A DNA stretch of 64,000 nucleotides from CAYMZZ01 sp046297935. GTDB taxonomy: Bacteria > Bacteroidota > Bacteroidia > Chitinophagales > Chitinophagaceae. Made by a program: the position numbers and the translations under genes. Below the pieces are notes generated by a model. That model made no database searches and had not been told where the DNA came from. It saw only the letters and a list, made by a program, of their open reading frames with translations. Of the stretch, positions 1 through 9,535 are shown in pieces; position 1 is the first letter of the stretch, and every line of letters starts with the position of its first letter. Location of the stretch: positions 248,001-312,000 of the forward strand of contig JBKBHA010000004.1 of NCBI GenBank assembly GCA_046297935.1, read 5' to 3'.

Positions 1-726
1 GTTCATCGGTTAGAAACAGATCGAAGCCGGGTGATGGAGTTTATAAAGGCAGAAATTGCCAAAGGTCGCCAGGCATATATCATTTTCCCATTAATTGAGG
101 AAAGTGAAAAATTGAGCTATGAAGATCTGATGAGAGGATTTGAAACCGTGAAGGGTTATTTCCCGGAGCCCGCTTATTGGATCAGTATGGTGCATGGCAA
201 AATGCCTGCTGCGCAGAAAGAACAAAACATGCAACGGTTTGTTGAAGGTGATACGCAACTCATGGTGAGTACTACGGTCATTGAGGTAGGCGTAAACGTA
301 CCTAATGCCAGTGTAATGGTAATAGAGAGTGCGGAGAAGTTTGGACTTTCCCAGTTGCACCAGTTGAGGGGCCGTGTGGGAAGGGGGGCAGAAAAAAGTT
401 ATTGCGTATTGCTGACCTCTTCGAAACTTGGGCGTGATGCCAGAGAGCGGATGAAGACCATGGTTCGCAGCAGCGATGGTTTTGAAATTGCCGAAAAGGA
501 TTTGGAGCTTCGCGGACCCGGCGAAATTGAAGGCACCCGCCAAAGCGGAATGGTAAATTTCCGAATGGCCGACATAGTGCAGGACAAACCTTTGGTAGAG
601 AGCGCGAAGCAGCTGGTAGCCAGCATCCTTGAAAAAGATCCCGAACTAGCTGCAACAGAAAATGCTGCCCTGCGTATGTATCTGCAATCACGGCGGCATC
701 ATAGCAGTTGGAGCAAAATATCTTAA
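1..726 (+). CDS. recG: ATP-dependent DNA helicase RecG, C-terminal part (5' end outside window)
   Basis: The reading frame is open from base 1, so the window holds only the last ~241 residues of a protein usually near 700. RecG is the superfamily 2 helicase that remodels stalled forks and branched recombination intermediates. Visible are the second RecA-like lobe with GRQAYIIFPLIEESEK, the helicase motif V region (STTVIEVGVNVPNA), motif VI QLRGRVGRG near visible residue 120, and the RecG-specific tail DLELRGPGEIEGTRQSG. The identification is secure; nothing suggests a frameshift. An internal ATG at base 31 is not the start. The next gene begins 50 bases downstream on the same strand. Confidence 0.95.
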   Translation, partial: VHRLETDRSRVMEFIKAEIAKGRQAYIIFPLIEESEKLSYEDLMRGFETVKGYFPEPAYWISMVHGKMPAAQKEQNMQRFVEGDTQLMVSTTVIEVGVNVPNASVMVIESAEKFGLSQLHQLRGRVGRGAEKSYCVLLTSSKLGRDARERMKTMVRSSDGFEIAEKDLELRGPGEIEGTRQSGMVNFRMADIVQDKPLVESAKQLVASILEKDPELAATENAALRMYLQSRRHHSSWSKIS

Positions 727-776
727 CATAAGTTTTCCGCCGACGTTCGGGATAATTTCTTTATTTTATAAGACGA

Positions 777-3700
777 ATGGCTACCCTGAAACAATCCATA
801 TTCTGCACTCTTCTTCTTCTTTCTGCCTGTGCCATGCATGCCCAGGATTATAGCAATATTGAATTTGTTGAAAACAAAGGTCAATGGGACGAACGGGTGA
901 AATACCGGGCCGAAGTAAGTGCCGGCGCGGTGTTTATTCGTCAGTCCGGATTCACGATCCTGCAACATGATCCTGCTACCTGGAATTATTTGCAAAAAAT
1001 GGGTAAAACCATGCATGAAACGCCCGAGTTTGTGCAACGTGATACAGACGGGGCCCTTGTGTTAAAATCGCATGCATGGAATGTGGACTTTGTGGGCGCG
1101 TCACCCAACGTAACAGTAGTGCCTGATAAAATGATTGTCACCTACAACAACTATTTCATGGGAAATGATCCTTCGAAATGGGCGGGGAACTGTCGCATTT
1201 TTCAGGCAATGACCCTGAAAGAAATTTACCCCGGGGTGGATGTTCGTTATTATACCAATAATGGTAAGCTGAAGTACGATATAATTGTTAAGCCCGGAGC
1301 AGATGTGTCGAAGATTGCGCTGAAGTATGAAGGAGTTGATCAATTATCGATTCGCAACAAAGAACTGGTGATCAACACCTCATTGGGTGAGCGACGTGAA
1401 TCGGCTCCCTACACTTACCAGACCGATGCTACTGGCAGAAAAGTGATCAATTGCCGATATGTTTTAAACGGCAACATACTCAAATTCGACGTTGGCAACT
1501 ACGACCGCACTGCCACGCTGGTAATCGACCCTACGCTGATCTTCTGTTCGCTTGCCGCCAGCAGTGCCGATAACTGGGGATTTACGGCGACCTATGGACC
1601 CGACGGAAGTTTTTATGGTGGAGGCATCGTTTTTGAAACTGCTGGTGGCAGTTTCCCTGTTACACCTGGCGCTATCCAGACCAATTTCCAGGGCGGAAGT
1701 AACGCTACTGGTGAAAGGCCTTGCGATATCGGCATCATTCGGCTATCGCCAAATGGCTCTACCCGCATTTATGCAACTTATATAGGCGGCGCCGGCAACG
1801 AACAGCCGCATAGTCTGGTGGTGGATGGAGCGGGTAACCTGATACTTGCAGGCAGGAGCAGCAGTACTTCCGGTGCGGCAGCAACTCGTTACCCAACTAC
1901 CGGTCCAACTATTGGTGTAGGTGGAAACTATGATATAGCCATCACTAAGATAAATCCAACCGGTACTGCCTTGATCGGTTCGCGGCTGATAGGTGGTTCA
2001 TCAATAGATGGTGTAAACATTAAAGCTAACCGAAGTGGTGCACAATCGCTACAGCAGAACTATGGCGACGATGGCCGTAGTGAAGTTATACTAGATGGCA
2101 GTGAAAATATTTATGTAGCATCCAGCACACAGTCTACCAATTTCCCAATTACCGGCGGTTTTCAATCGGCCAACGCGGGCTTACAGGATGCTGTGTTGAT
2201 CAAAATGGATCCGAATCTGGCCGGTGCCAATCCCATTTTCAGTACTTATCTGGGTGGCAGTGGCGACGATGCAGCCTATGTACTTGCCCTGGGTCCGGGC
2301 GGCGACATTTATGTAGCGGGTGGCACCAACAGTGGTAATTTTCCGGGACCCAGTTCGGGAACAATCGGTCCTGCCCCAAGTGGAGGGATTGAAGGATTTG
2401 TTGCGAGAGTTGCTGCTGATGGAAGTGCACTTCTGCGTTCAGCTTATGTGGGCACCAATGGAATCGACCAGATTTTTGGTATACAGTTCGATCGTAACGG
2501 ATTTTTGTATTTCATGGGGCAGACCACCGGCGATATGTCGCCGTTAAATGTACCGGCAGGCGGCTATGCCGATGCGGGTGGTAAGATTTTTATCGCGAAA
2601 GTGACCGCTGACCTCGCAACTTATGTTTACCGTACAAGATTTGGTACCGGCGCAGCACGTCCAAATATTTCGCCTACTGCATTTCTGGTTGATCGTTGTG
2701 AGAATGTGTATGTGTCGGGCTGGGGCGGTTCTACTCAGGAGCCGGCTGATCCTTATCCAAACGCCGGAACGGTAGGGCTGACCGTTACGCCGGATGCACT
2801 TCAATCTACCACCGACGGGCGAGACTTCTACTTTTTTGTTTTAAGGCGCGATGCCGCCGGACCTGGTCCGCTATATGCCAGTTATTTTGGACAAAACGGA
2901 GGTTTTACCGATCACGTAGATGGTGGTACCAGCCGCTTTGATCAGAATGGAGTTATTTATCAGAGCGTTTGTGCCAACTGCGGAGGCGGAGCGGTGTTTC
3001 CAACAACACCAGGTGTCTGGGGACCTACCCGTCCGGTGTCGGCCAATTGTAACCTGGGAATGATCAAAATTGCCTTCAACCTCGCTGGTGTGGGTGCTGA
3101 TGTTTCTTCGCAAATTGGTGGTGTACCAAACGACACGGCCGGCTGCGTACCGCTGGATGTGACATTTACCGATCAGGTTCGCAATGCACGTGAGTATATT
3201 TGGGACTTTGGCGATGGAACCGTAGTAGGACCTTTGCCTGCCGCTGCAGGGTTCACGCAAACACATACCTACACATCTATAGGTACGTTCCGCGTGATGT
3301 TGATTGCCATAGATCCAACCAGCTGTAACGTGCGGGATACTGCTTACATGAACATTCGAGTGGGCAACCTGGAGGCCAACCTGCAAGCCAATGTGGTGAA
3401 ACTTGATCCCTGCGATGCGTTTATTTATCAGTTCAACAACCTGTCTACTACCTTACCTGTGAGGCCATTTACCGATACCTCATTTATCTGGGATTTTGGC
3501 GATGGATCGCCACGTGTGCGCGCTGGTATGAGTCCTGTTACACATAGCTATGCTGCACCCGGTACCTACAATGGCTGGCTGGTGCTGGCTGACTCTGCCT
3601 ATTGCAATTACCCGGATTCTATACCGGTAGTGGTACGGGTATCGTCGAATGTGGAAGCTTCCTTTACCGGTCCTACTTCCGGATGTGCTCCTCTGGACGC

Positions 3701-4433
3701 ATCGTTTGTGTACACCGGTTCGGGTGGACAAACATTTGAATGGAATTTCGGTGACCCGGCTTCTGGTGCCAACAATACATCCGATCTGGCGAACCCTACG
3801 CACATCTTTCAAAACCCGGGCAACTACCAGGTGCGGTTAATTGTTACCGATCCCAACACTTGTAACGTTCGCGATACAACCATTTCGTTAATAGTTGTTA
3901 CCGAATCGCCCGTTTCAAATTTCAGTTATACACCAACTACACCGGTCACCAATACGCCCAACATATTTGTCAATGCCTCTTCCAGCAATTCAACCCGCTT
4001 TATATGGGACTTCGGGGACGGCACGACACTTGAAACAACTTCGCGGGCCAATCAGACACATCAATATGCTGCAACCGGCACCTTCAATGCTTGTTTGATT
4101 GCTTTTAACAATCAGGGATGCAGCGACACCCTTTGCATGCCTGTCAGCGCTATTGTGGTGCCCGCCCTTGACGTACCTAATGCATTTACGCCACTAAGCG
4201 GCGATGTGAACAGTGTGGTGATGGTTCGTGGTTTTGGAATAGCGAAAATGCGATTTATTATATGGAATCGCTGGGGCCAGAAAGTATTTGAAACCAATAA
4301 CCCGCAGCAGGGATGGGATGGAAAGGTGAAGGGCGTGGTTCAGCCAATGGATGTGTATGCATACACGCTGGATGTGGAATTTTTTGACGGAAAGAAAACA
4401 ACCAGAACGGGGGATATAACGTTAATTAGATAA
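777..4433 (+). CDS. T9SS-exported adhesin-like protein: DUF7948-like domain, SBBP repeats, PKD domains, type B sorting domain
   Basis: 1218 residues. A Sec signal peptide ends near MHAQ (residue 22). The N-terminal domain opens with VENKGQW, typical of the DUF7948 family. Residues ~250-690 hold SBBP beta-propeller repeats (for example YATYIGGAGNE and FSTYLGGSGDD). Four PKD-type beta-sandwiches follow (about residues 785-865, 866-955, 957-1043, 1044-1130), each with a WDFGDG-like core. The end is a gliding-motility-associated type B sorting domain starting VPNAFTP, with WNRWGQKVFE and a final TLIR. By family knowledge it is secreted through the type IX system and attached to or released from the surface. 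The PorP/SprF gene directly downstream is the usual partner. Ligand and role are unknown. Confidence 0.9.
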   Translation: MATLKQSIFCTLLLLSACAMHAQDYSNIEFVENKGQWDERVKYRAEVSAGAVFIRQSGFTILQHDPATWNYLQKMGKTMHETPEFVQRDTDGALVLKSHAWNVDFVGASPNVTVVPDKMIVTYNNYFMGNDPSKWAGNCRIFQAMTLKEIYPGVDVRYYTNNGKLKYDIIVKPGADVSKIALKYEGVDQLSIRNKELVINTSLGERRESAPYTYQTDATGRKVINCRYVLNGNILKFDVGNYDRTATLVIDPTLIFCSLAASSADNWGFTATYGPDGSFYGGGIVFETAGGSFPVTPGAIQTNFQGGSNATGERPCDIGIIRLSPNGSTRIYATYIGGAGNEQPHSLVVDGAGNLILAGRSSSTSGAAATRYPTTGPTIGVGGNYDIAITKINPTGTALIGSRLIGGSSIDGVNIKANRSGAQSLQQNYGDDGRSEVILDGSENIYVASSTQSTNFPITGGFQSANAGLQDAVLIKMDPNLAGANPIFSTYLGGSGDDAAYVLALGPGGDIYVAGGTNSGNFPGPSSGTIGPAPSGGIEGFVARVAADGSALLRSAYVGTNGIDQIFGIQFDRNGFLYFMGQTTGDMSPLNVPAGGYADAGGKIFIAKVTADLATYVYRTRFGTGAARPNISPTAFLVDRCENVYVSGWGGSTQEPADPYPNAGTVGLTVTPDALQSTTDGRDFYFFVLRRDAAGPGPLYASYFGQNGGFTDHVDGGTSRFDQNGVIYQSVCANCGGGAVFPTTPGVWGPTRPVSANCNLGMIKIAFNLAGVGADVSSQIGGVPNDTAGCVPLDVTFTDQVRNAREYIWDFGDGTVVGPLPAAAGFTQTHTYTSIGTFRVMLIAIDPTSCNVRDTAYMNIRVGNLEANLQANVVKLDPCDAFIYQFNNLSTTLPVRPFTDTSFIWDFGDGSPRVRAGMSPVTHSYAAPGTYNGWLVLADSAYCNYPDSIPVVVRVSSNVEASFTGPTSGCAPLDASFVYTGSGGQTFEWNFGDPASGANNTSDLANPTHIFQNPGNYQVRLIVTDPNTCNVRDTTISLIVVTESPVSNFSYTPTTPVTNTPNIFVNASSSNSTRFIWDFGDGTTLETTSRANQTHQYAATGTFNACLIAFNNQGCSDTLCMPVSAIVVPALDVPNAFTPLSGDVNSVVMVRGFGIAKMRFIIWNRWGQKVFETNNPQQGWDGKVKGVVQPMDVYAYTLDVEFFDGKKTTRTGDITLIR

Positions 4434-4434
4434 T

Positions 4435-4482
4435 GTGCAGATGTGCAAATGTGCAAATGTGCAGATGTGCAAATGTAAAAAT
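4435..4482 (+). repeat. Tandem octamer array, GTGCARAT x5 plus a decayed unit
   Basis: Five exact-period 8-nt units (GTGCAGAT, GTGCAAAT, GTGCAAAT, GTGCAGAT, GTGCAAAT) and a sixth GTAAAAAT. The array starts two bases after the adhesin stop codon and runs into the start of the PorP gene. Every unit junction supplies an ATG, cycling through all three frames. The same octamer recurs near 12.9-13.1, 44.7 and 63.2 kb. Confidence 0.9.
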
Positions 4483-5518
4483 GGGTCGAATACTCAACAT
4501 ATTATTTCTTGTCATAGCGATTGTGTCAGGCATTAGGCAGGGACAGGCGCAGGATCTGCATTTTTCGCAGTTCATGAATTCGCCGCTCCTCACGAACCCT
4601 GCAAACACAGGTTTTATGCCCGAGGGCGATTATCGGTTGGGGGTTAACTACAGGAATCAATGGTCGGCCATCATGGCGGTCCCGTATAAAACCATGAGCG
4701 CATTTGGCGACATGCAAATTGCGCAACGGGAAAATAGCTGGATGGGTGTGGGCGGTGTTATTCTGCGCGATGTGGCCGGAAGTGGTAACCTTACTTCAAC
4801 GAAGTTGTATGGTTCAGTTGCCTACCACCAGTTGTTGGGCTATGGCAGCCTGCTAAGTCTGGGCTTCAACGTAGGCTGGGCCAACAAACGGATCAATACA
4901 ACTAATCTCACTTTCCCTTCCCAATGGAATGGAGAATTCTTCGATTCACATAATATTGGCCAGGCTCCGCAACTGGATCGCACTAATATCAGCTACCTCG
5001 ACATGCAGGCAGGTTTGAACTATGCCTATTTCCCCGACGATAATACGTACTTTAACGCCGGATTTTCGACCATGCATATTAACCGGGCGAGGGAGACTTT
5101 TTTTGGCGAAAAAGTAGATGTCGACAACCGCATACCGATGCGCCATACGGCTTTCGTCAATGGCAGCTTTAAGCTGAACGATCAGTGGATCATCAATCCA
5201 AACTCTTATTTCTCGCTGCAGGCGAAATCGTACGAATGGCTTGTGGGCGTTAATGCTCACTATAATCTATCTGGCGACGGCTCCAACGTGCTGGTGGGAG
5301 GATTGTATTACCGTAGCTCAGACGCCTTTATACCGATGGTTGGACTGGGGGTAAAAGATTATATGTTCACTTTTACCTACGACGCAACGGTATCTACGCT
5401 TCGGAACTATAATAACACCCGCGGCGCTTACGAATTCTCACTGGTTAAAACAGGGATCATTGATCGCTACAACGGCACTCCGCGGGAAGCACGTTGTCCT
5501 ACTTTCAAGCTCTACTGA
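4481..5518 (+). CDS. PorP/SprF family type IX secretion membrane protein
   Basis: 345 residues from the ATG at 4481. A longer frame reaches an ATG at 4433, but its first 16 codons are only translated octamer repeat (MCRCANVQ twice-like), so 4481 is preferred because a good signal peptide (MGRILNILFLVIAIV...GQAQ) follows at once. The mature start DLHFSQFMNSPLLTNPANTGF is the PorP/SprF signature, and the rest has alternating beta-strand character of an outer-membrane barrel. PorP/SprF proteins are needed for surface attachment or export of specific large type B substrates and are usually encoded next to them, as here with the 1218-residue protein. The exact partner relation is inferred. Confidence 0.92.
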   Translation: MGRILNILFLVIAIVSGIRQGQAQDLHFSQFMNSPLLTNPANTGFMPEGDYRLGVNYRNQWSAIMAVPYKTMSAFGDMQIAQRENSWMGVGGVILRDVAGSGNLTSTKLYGSVAYHQLLGYGSLLSLGFNVGWANKRINTTNLTFPSQWNGEFFDSHNIGQAPQLDRTNISYLDMQAGLNYAYFPDDNTYFNAGFSTMHINRARETFFGEKVDVDNRIPMRHTAFVNGSFKLNDQWIINPNSYFSLQAKSYEWLVGVNAHYNLSGDGSNVLVGGLYYRSSDAFIPMVGLGVKDYMFTFTYDATVSTLRNYNNTRGAYEFSLVKTGIIDRYNGTPREARCPTFKLY

Positions 5519-5519
5519 T

Positions 5520-5527
5520 TATCTTTG
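5520..5527 (+). promoter_or_regulatory. Bacteroidetes -7 element TATCTTTG
   Basis: Exact match to TAnnTTTG two bases after the PorP stop and seven bases before the ATG at 5534, implying a very short leader. A GTTG lies 23 bases upstream as a weak -33 candidate. Confidence 0.5.
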
Positions 5528-5533
5528 TTCCTG

Positions 5534-6040
5534 ATGGAACCTGTTCACTATAAATCGTCAGTTACTCGGCACTGGAGACATATTCGCATTGTTTTCTGGG
5601 GTATCGTTGGCGGCATCGGATTCATGTTTCTGCTTGCGCTGGCTGTACATTCCTGGCTGGGCCCATTTATGCCTGCATGGAGCGCGTACCGAAACTACTT
5701 CCTGATTGCGTTAGCATTGCTGTCTTTTATGTTATTGTTGCAGGCACGCGTGCAAATGGCCCGACAGATCAACCTGGGCCGAAGGAACGATATAAGTTTA
5801 ACGGACCGGCTTACGCATTACCAGTCGGGTTTGACCCGTTTTCTTGCTTTTTCTGAATTGGTAGTGATGCTGTCCACCATGATATTCTTATTTAACGGCG
5901 ATTTCTCATTCCTCGCCTTTGCCGCCATCATTTGCGGATTTATATTGTCGCAAATGCCAAGATCAGTGAAGATACCCGAGCTGTTGAATCTGGATTCAGG
6001 CGAGCGGGCTCAGTGGAGCGAGATACAAAAAAATGGTTAA
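5534..6040 (+). CDS. Small integral membrane protein of unknown function (four predicted TM helices)
   Basis: 168 residues from the ATG at 5534; a TTG three codons earlier lies inside the -7 promoter motif and is unlikely. Four hydrophobic stretches are visible: residues ~20-42, ~55-75, ~105-125 and ~128-142, the last two flanking NGDFSF. The loop between helices 2 and 3 is basic and polar (RVQMARQINLGRRND). No catalytic motif is recognised. It lies between PorP and a small beta-barrel protein on the same strand, but having its own promoter argues against a tight operon. No function is proposed. Confidence 0.75.
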   Translation: MEPVHYKSSVTRHWRHIRIVFWGIVGGIGFMFLLALAVHSWLGPFMPAWSAYRNYFLIALALLSFMLLLQARVQMARQINLGRRNDISLTDRLTHYQSGLTRFLAFSELVVMLSTMIFLFNGDFSFLAFAAIICGFILSQMPRSVKIPELLNLDSGERAQWSEIQKNG

Positions 6041-6069
6041 AGATCAGTACTTCAATAAATAGTTACCAG

Positions 6070-6669
6070 ATGAAAAAAATAATTCTTTTAGCGATAGCTG
6101 CTCTTCCGTTTATTGCTGTAGCCCAGGATGAAGAGGAAGGCGGCGGCTTCAGAAAGGAGAACCTATTTGCCGGCGGAGGCCTGGGTCTCGGCTTTGGCAG
6201 TGGTTATTTTCAAGTGGGGGTGAATCCTATGTTGGGCTATTCGGTTACACCCTGGATGGATGCCGGTATTGTTGTAAACTATAACTACACTTCATTCAAC
6301 GAATGGTCGGGCTTTGCCGGAAAAGTGCGTCAGACTTCGGTGGGCGGTGGAGTGTTCACACGTTTATATGCCTTTCGCCAGTTCTTCGCTCAGGCCCAGT
6401 ATGAAGTGAACTCTACTAAATTGAAATATTTGCCTGGTAATGGTGAGCCTAACTCGTCCAGCACGGTGAGCGACCCCAGTTTGTTGCTCGGTATCGGATA
6501 TGCTGGTGGCAGATATCCAGGCAGCGGTCAGGCATTTGGTTTTATCCTTCTGATGGTTGACGTGCTCGGCAGATCAAATTCTCCCTACATTGATTCCTAT
6601 GGCAGCGCGTTCCCGATTGTGAGGGGAGGTATTCAGATTCCGCTTTTTCAGGGGCGCCGTCGATTCTGA
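6070..6669 (+). CDS. Outer-membrane beta-barrel-like secreted protein, unknown function
   Basis: 199 residues from ATG 6070. The frame is open further upstream, but only here does a signal peptide follow (MKKIILLAIAALPFIAVAQ). The mature protein begins with an acidic DEEEGGG stretch, then Gly- and aromatic-rich alternating segments (GGGLGLGFGSGYFQVGVNP, FTRLYAFRQFFAQAQYE) typical of small outer-membrane porin-like barrels, and ends IPLFQGRRRF. It ends one base before the stop codon of the convergent LOG-family gene. The specific role cannot be read from sequence. Confidence 0.8.
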   Translation: MKKIILLAIAALPFIAVAQDEEEGGGFRKENLFAGGGLGLGFGSGYFQVGVNPMLGYSVTPWMDAGIVVNYNYTSFNEWSGFAGKVRQTSVGGGVFTRLYAFRQFFAQAQYEVNSTKLKYLPGNGEPNSSSTVSDPSLLLGIGYAGGRYPGSGQAFGFILLMVDVLGRSNSPYIDSYGSAFPIVRGGIQIPLFQGRRRF

Positions 6670-6670
6670 A

Positions 6671-7213
6671 TCATCCAGGAAGAAAGGACAGCAGATCGCC
6701 AGGCTCGTTCAGTATTTCCAGCCGGTCATAAGCAGCTTCATACAGAAAGCCTTGCGAGTGCATTTGTTCCACGTGCGCAATCAGGTGGCTGTAGTAACCT
6801 CCGGAATTAAGAATGAAGATGGTTTTGTCGTGTATAGAAAGCTGGTTCCAGGTGAGCATTTCAAACAATTCGTCCATTGTGCCAAATCCACCAGGCAGGA
6901 TGATCGCAGCATCGCAAAGCTCATACATTTTTCTCTTGCGTACGTGCATATCTGGTACAATTAACAATTCGGATATGGAATTGTGCTGACGCTCCCAATC
7001 GACCAGTACCTGAGGTATAACGCCTACCACACGTCCGCCATGGCCCATAATTTCATCAGCAATAAGTCCCATTAATCCTACGCTTCCACCTCCGTATACA
7101 ATCGATATGCCCCTTGCCGCCAGTATTTGGGCCAGTTCCTTACAGTGTTGCTGAAAAATCTCCTGCCTGCCATGTTTTGACCCGCAAAAAACCGCAACCG
7201 ATCTTAGTTCCAT
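6671..7213 (-). CDS. LOG family protein (TIGR00730): cytokinin riboside 5'-monophosphate phosphoribohydrolase-like
   Basis: 180 residues from ATG 7213, where MELRSVAVFCGS matches the usual family start; in-frame ATGs at 7222 and 7243 are alternatives. Rossmann-like fold with the LOG signature PGGFGTMDELFE near residue 110 and an early GGGSVGLMG loop. Family members cleave nucleoside 5'-monophosphates to a free base and ribose 5-phosphate. In bacteria not associated with plants this usually means purine nucleotide salvage or housekeeping, and the physiological substrate is unproven. The gene is convergent with the beta-barrel gene to its left and divergent from the symporter gene. Confidence 0.88.
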   Translation of the reverse strand: MELRSVAVFCGSKHGRQEIFQQHCKELAQILAARGISIVYGGGSVGLMGLIADEIMGHGGRVVGVIPQVLVDWERQHNSISELLIVPDMHVRKRKMYELCDAAIILPGGFGTMDELFEMLTWNQLSIHDKTIFILNSGGYYSHLIAHVEQMHSQGFLYEAAYDRLEILNEPGDLLSFLPG

Positions 7214-7302
7214 AATTACCATCTTTGCAGCAAAGGAATACAAATTTGTTTACCTTCAAAAATTATTGAAACACTACCAACTAAGTAAATAAGGATCGTA
7301 CT

Positions 7303-8880
7303 ATGTCAGAATGGTTATTGTTCTCTATTGTAATCGGATACTTTGTATTGTTACTGGGAGTAGCCTGGTACACATCCCGCAACTCAAACAGCGACACATT
7401 TTTTATAGGCAACAAAAGCAGCAACTGGATGCTGGTAGCATTTGGCATGATCGGTACCAGTTTGTCGGGTGTAACTTTTGTGAGCGTACCCGGCGGCGTG
7501 GGCGATATAGCGGGTGACGGATTTAAAGGTTTTGCCTATATGCAGGTTGCCATTGGCTACCTGATCGGATACGCAGTCATCGCATTTGTGCTCCTGCCAC
7601 TCTACTACCGCCTCAATCTAACTTCCATTTACAACTATCTGCAGCATCGTTTTGGACGGGTGGCATACAAAACAGGCGCATTATTTTTTATCATTAGCCG
7701 AACAGTTGGAGCTACTGCGCGACTGTACTTAGTGATCAATATCATTCAGTTCTTCATTCTCGACCGCATGGGAGTACCCTTCATTGTCACTACTGCGTTC
7801 ATTCTGCTTATGATTTTGCTGTACACCTTTGAAGGGGGTGTGAAGACAATTGTATATACAGATACATTGCAAACAACCCTGATGGTGACAGGTTTGATCG
7901 TATGCGTGGTATATATTCTTCAGCAGCTTCAGTTGAGTGGGGGAGAAGCATTGAGTCAGATGAGCGAAAAAGGATATCTCAACATCTTCAATTTCGATGT
8001 ACAAAGCAAAGGCTTCTTTATAAAGCAGATAGTAGGCGGTGCCTTCATCACTATTGCTATGACTGGCCTTGACCAGGAAATGATGCAGAAGAACATCAGT
8101 GTAAAACGCCTGGGCGATTCTCAGAAGAATGTGATGACGATGGCCACTGTAATGACGGGTGTACTGTTTTTGTTCCTGATGCTCGGCGGTGTACTCTACC
8201 TGTACACCCTGTCTAAAGGTGGTGTGTATACCGATGTGGAAGTAAACGGACAAATTACCAAACAACTGCTGCTGCCCGATCCGAATGTACCAGGGGGTAC
8301 ACTCAATGTCATCGGCGACAAAATGTTTCCTTCCATTGCCATGAACTTTCTGCCACCGGCCATCAGTATCATTTTCATCATCGCCTTGATTTCGGCTCTG
8401 TTTCCAAGTGCCGACGGGGCATTAACAGCGCTTACCTCGTCTTTTTGTATCGATATTCTGGGCTTGAAAGAAAAAACTCATTTGTCGGAAAAAGAGCGTC
8501 GGCGAACAAGGCTTACCGTCCATTTCAGTTTTGCCGTGGTGTTCCTGATCTGCATATTAATTTTTTATGCCATCGGAAACAACAGTATCATCGATGTGAT
8601 ACTCGACCTGGCCGGCTACACTTATGGACCGCTGCTTGGTTTGTTTTCATTTGGAATTCTGACCAAACGTCAATTGCCCGATAAGCTGTCGGTCACCGTC
8701 ATTTGCCTGATCAGCCCGGTTCTTTCGTATTTGCTCGCTCGTTATTCGTCTTATTTGTTGGGTGGCTATCAAATCGGAATTGAGTTATTGTTGTTCAATG
8801 GTCTGTTGACCTTCCTCGGACTTTGGATTTTATCGAAGACTGCCGGAACAGCTGACAGTCCGAAACCGATCGGTGCTTAA
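7303..8880 (+). CDS. Sodium:solute symporter family (SSS) transporter
   Basis: 525 residues from ATG 7303. Repeated hydrophobic segments throughout indicate 13 or so membrane helices. Family features include the early VLLLGVAWYTSRNSNSDTFF segment, the GTSLSGVTFVSVPG stretch of helix 2, and the QEMMQKNISVK region in the middle of the protein. SSS carriers use the Na+ gradient to import sugars, amino acids, vitamins or organic acids. The substrate is not evident, as neighbouring genes give no catabolic context. The stop codon forms part of the -7 promoter of the next gene. Confidence 0.9.
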   Translation: MSEWLLFSIVIGYFVLLLGVAWYTSRNSNSDTFFIGNKSSNWMLVAFGMIGTSLSGVTFVSVPGGVGDIAGDGFKGFAYMQVAIGYLIGYAVIAFVLLPLYYRLNLTSIYNYLQHRFGRVAYKTGALFFIISRTVGATARLYLVINIIQFFILDRMGVPFIVTTAFILLMILLYTFEGGVKTIVYTDTLQTTLMVTGLIVCVVYILQQLQLSGGEALSQMSEKGYLNIFNFDVQSKGFFIKQIVGGAFITIAMTGLDQEMMQKNISVKRLGDSQKNVMTMATVMTGVLFLFLMLGGVLYLYTLSKGGVYTDVEVNGQITKQLLLPDPNVPGGTLNVIGDKMFPSIAMNFLPPAISIIFIIALISALFPSADGALTALTSSFCIDILGLKEKTHLSEKERRRTRLTVHFSFAVVFLICILIFYAIGNNSIIDVILDLAGYTYGPLLGLFSFGILTKRQLPDKLSVTVICLISPVLSYLLARYSSYLLGGYQIGIELLLFNGLLTFLGLWILSKTAGTADSPKPIGA

Positions 8881-8885
8881 CTTTG
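8878..8885 (+). promoter_or_regulatory. Bacteroidetes -7 element TAACTTTG
   Basis: TAnnTTTG match whose first bases are the symporter stop codon; the O-methyltransferase ATG lies four bases after it. No clear -33 TTG at the usual distance. Confidence 0.4.
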
Positions 8886-8889
8886 CCTG

Positions 8890-9534
8890 ATGCACGAGGA
8901 GCTGATTCATCCGATTGTTGCCCGCTTCGCGGAGGAATACAGTAGTGCGGAGTCGGCCCTTCTCCGGGAAGTACATGCCTTTACGGAGGCTCATCATCCG
9001 GAAAAGCATATGTTGAGCGGCCCGGTCCAGGGCAAATTGCTTGAAATGCTGAGCCGGATGATCAGGCCCCGGCGAATACTGGAAGTGGGCACTTTCACCG
9101 GATACAGCGCTCTTTGCCTGGCGGCCGGCCTGAGTGCTGACGGCCAGTTGCATACTATTGAGCTGCGAGAAGCCGACGCCAATACGGCCCGCGGCTATTT
9201 TAAACGGTCTGCCTTCCGGGATCAGATAATTTTACATGTCGGAAATGCGTTAGAGGTCATCCCGACTTTGGAAGAGCAGTGGGATATGGTGTTTATTGAT
9301 GCCGACAAATCGGGTTACCAGCAGTATTTCGATGCTATTTTGCCCCGGCTGCGTACAGATGGATTCATTCTGGTGGATAATATTTTTTTTCATGGCCAGG
9401 CCCTGCAGGCCGAGCCTAAAGGCAAAAACGCCAAAGCTATTCAGCAGTTCAATGAATACATAAAAGGGCGTGATGACATAGATAAACTGGTTATAACAGT
9501 TCGAGACGGGTTGTACCTGATTCGTAAAAAATAA
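8890..9534 (+). CDS. Class I SAM-dependent O-methyltransferase (family 3, cation-dependent)
   Basis: 214 residues. SAM-binding motif I is ILEVGTFTGYSAL near residue 60, followed by the acidic ribose-binding strand (HTIELREAD). The metal-binding segments of the catechol/caffeoyl-CoA O-methyltransferase-like family are present: DMVFIDADKSGYQQYFD near residue 135 and LVDNIFFHG near residue 160. It probably methylates a catechol-type hydroxyl using a divalent cation; the in vivo acceptor is unknown. One base separates its stop from the next ATG, so the two genes are probably co-transcribed. Confidence 0.92.
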   Translation: MHEELIHPIVARFAEEYSSAESALLREVHAFTEAHHPEKHMLSGPVQGKLLEMLSRMIRPRRILEVGTFTGYSALCLAAGLSADGQLHTIELREADANTARGYFKRSAFRDQIILHVGNALEVIPTLEEQWDMVFIDADKSGYQQYFDAILPRLRTDGFILVDNIFFHGQALQAEPKGKNAKAIQQFNEYIKGRDDIDKLVITVRDGLYLIRKK

Positions 9535-9535
9535 A

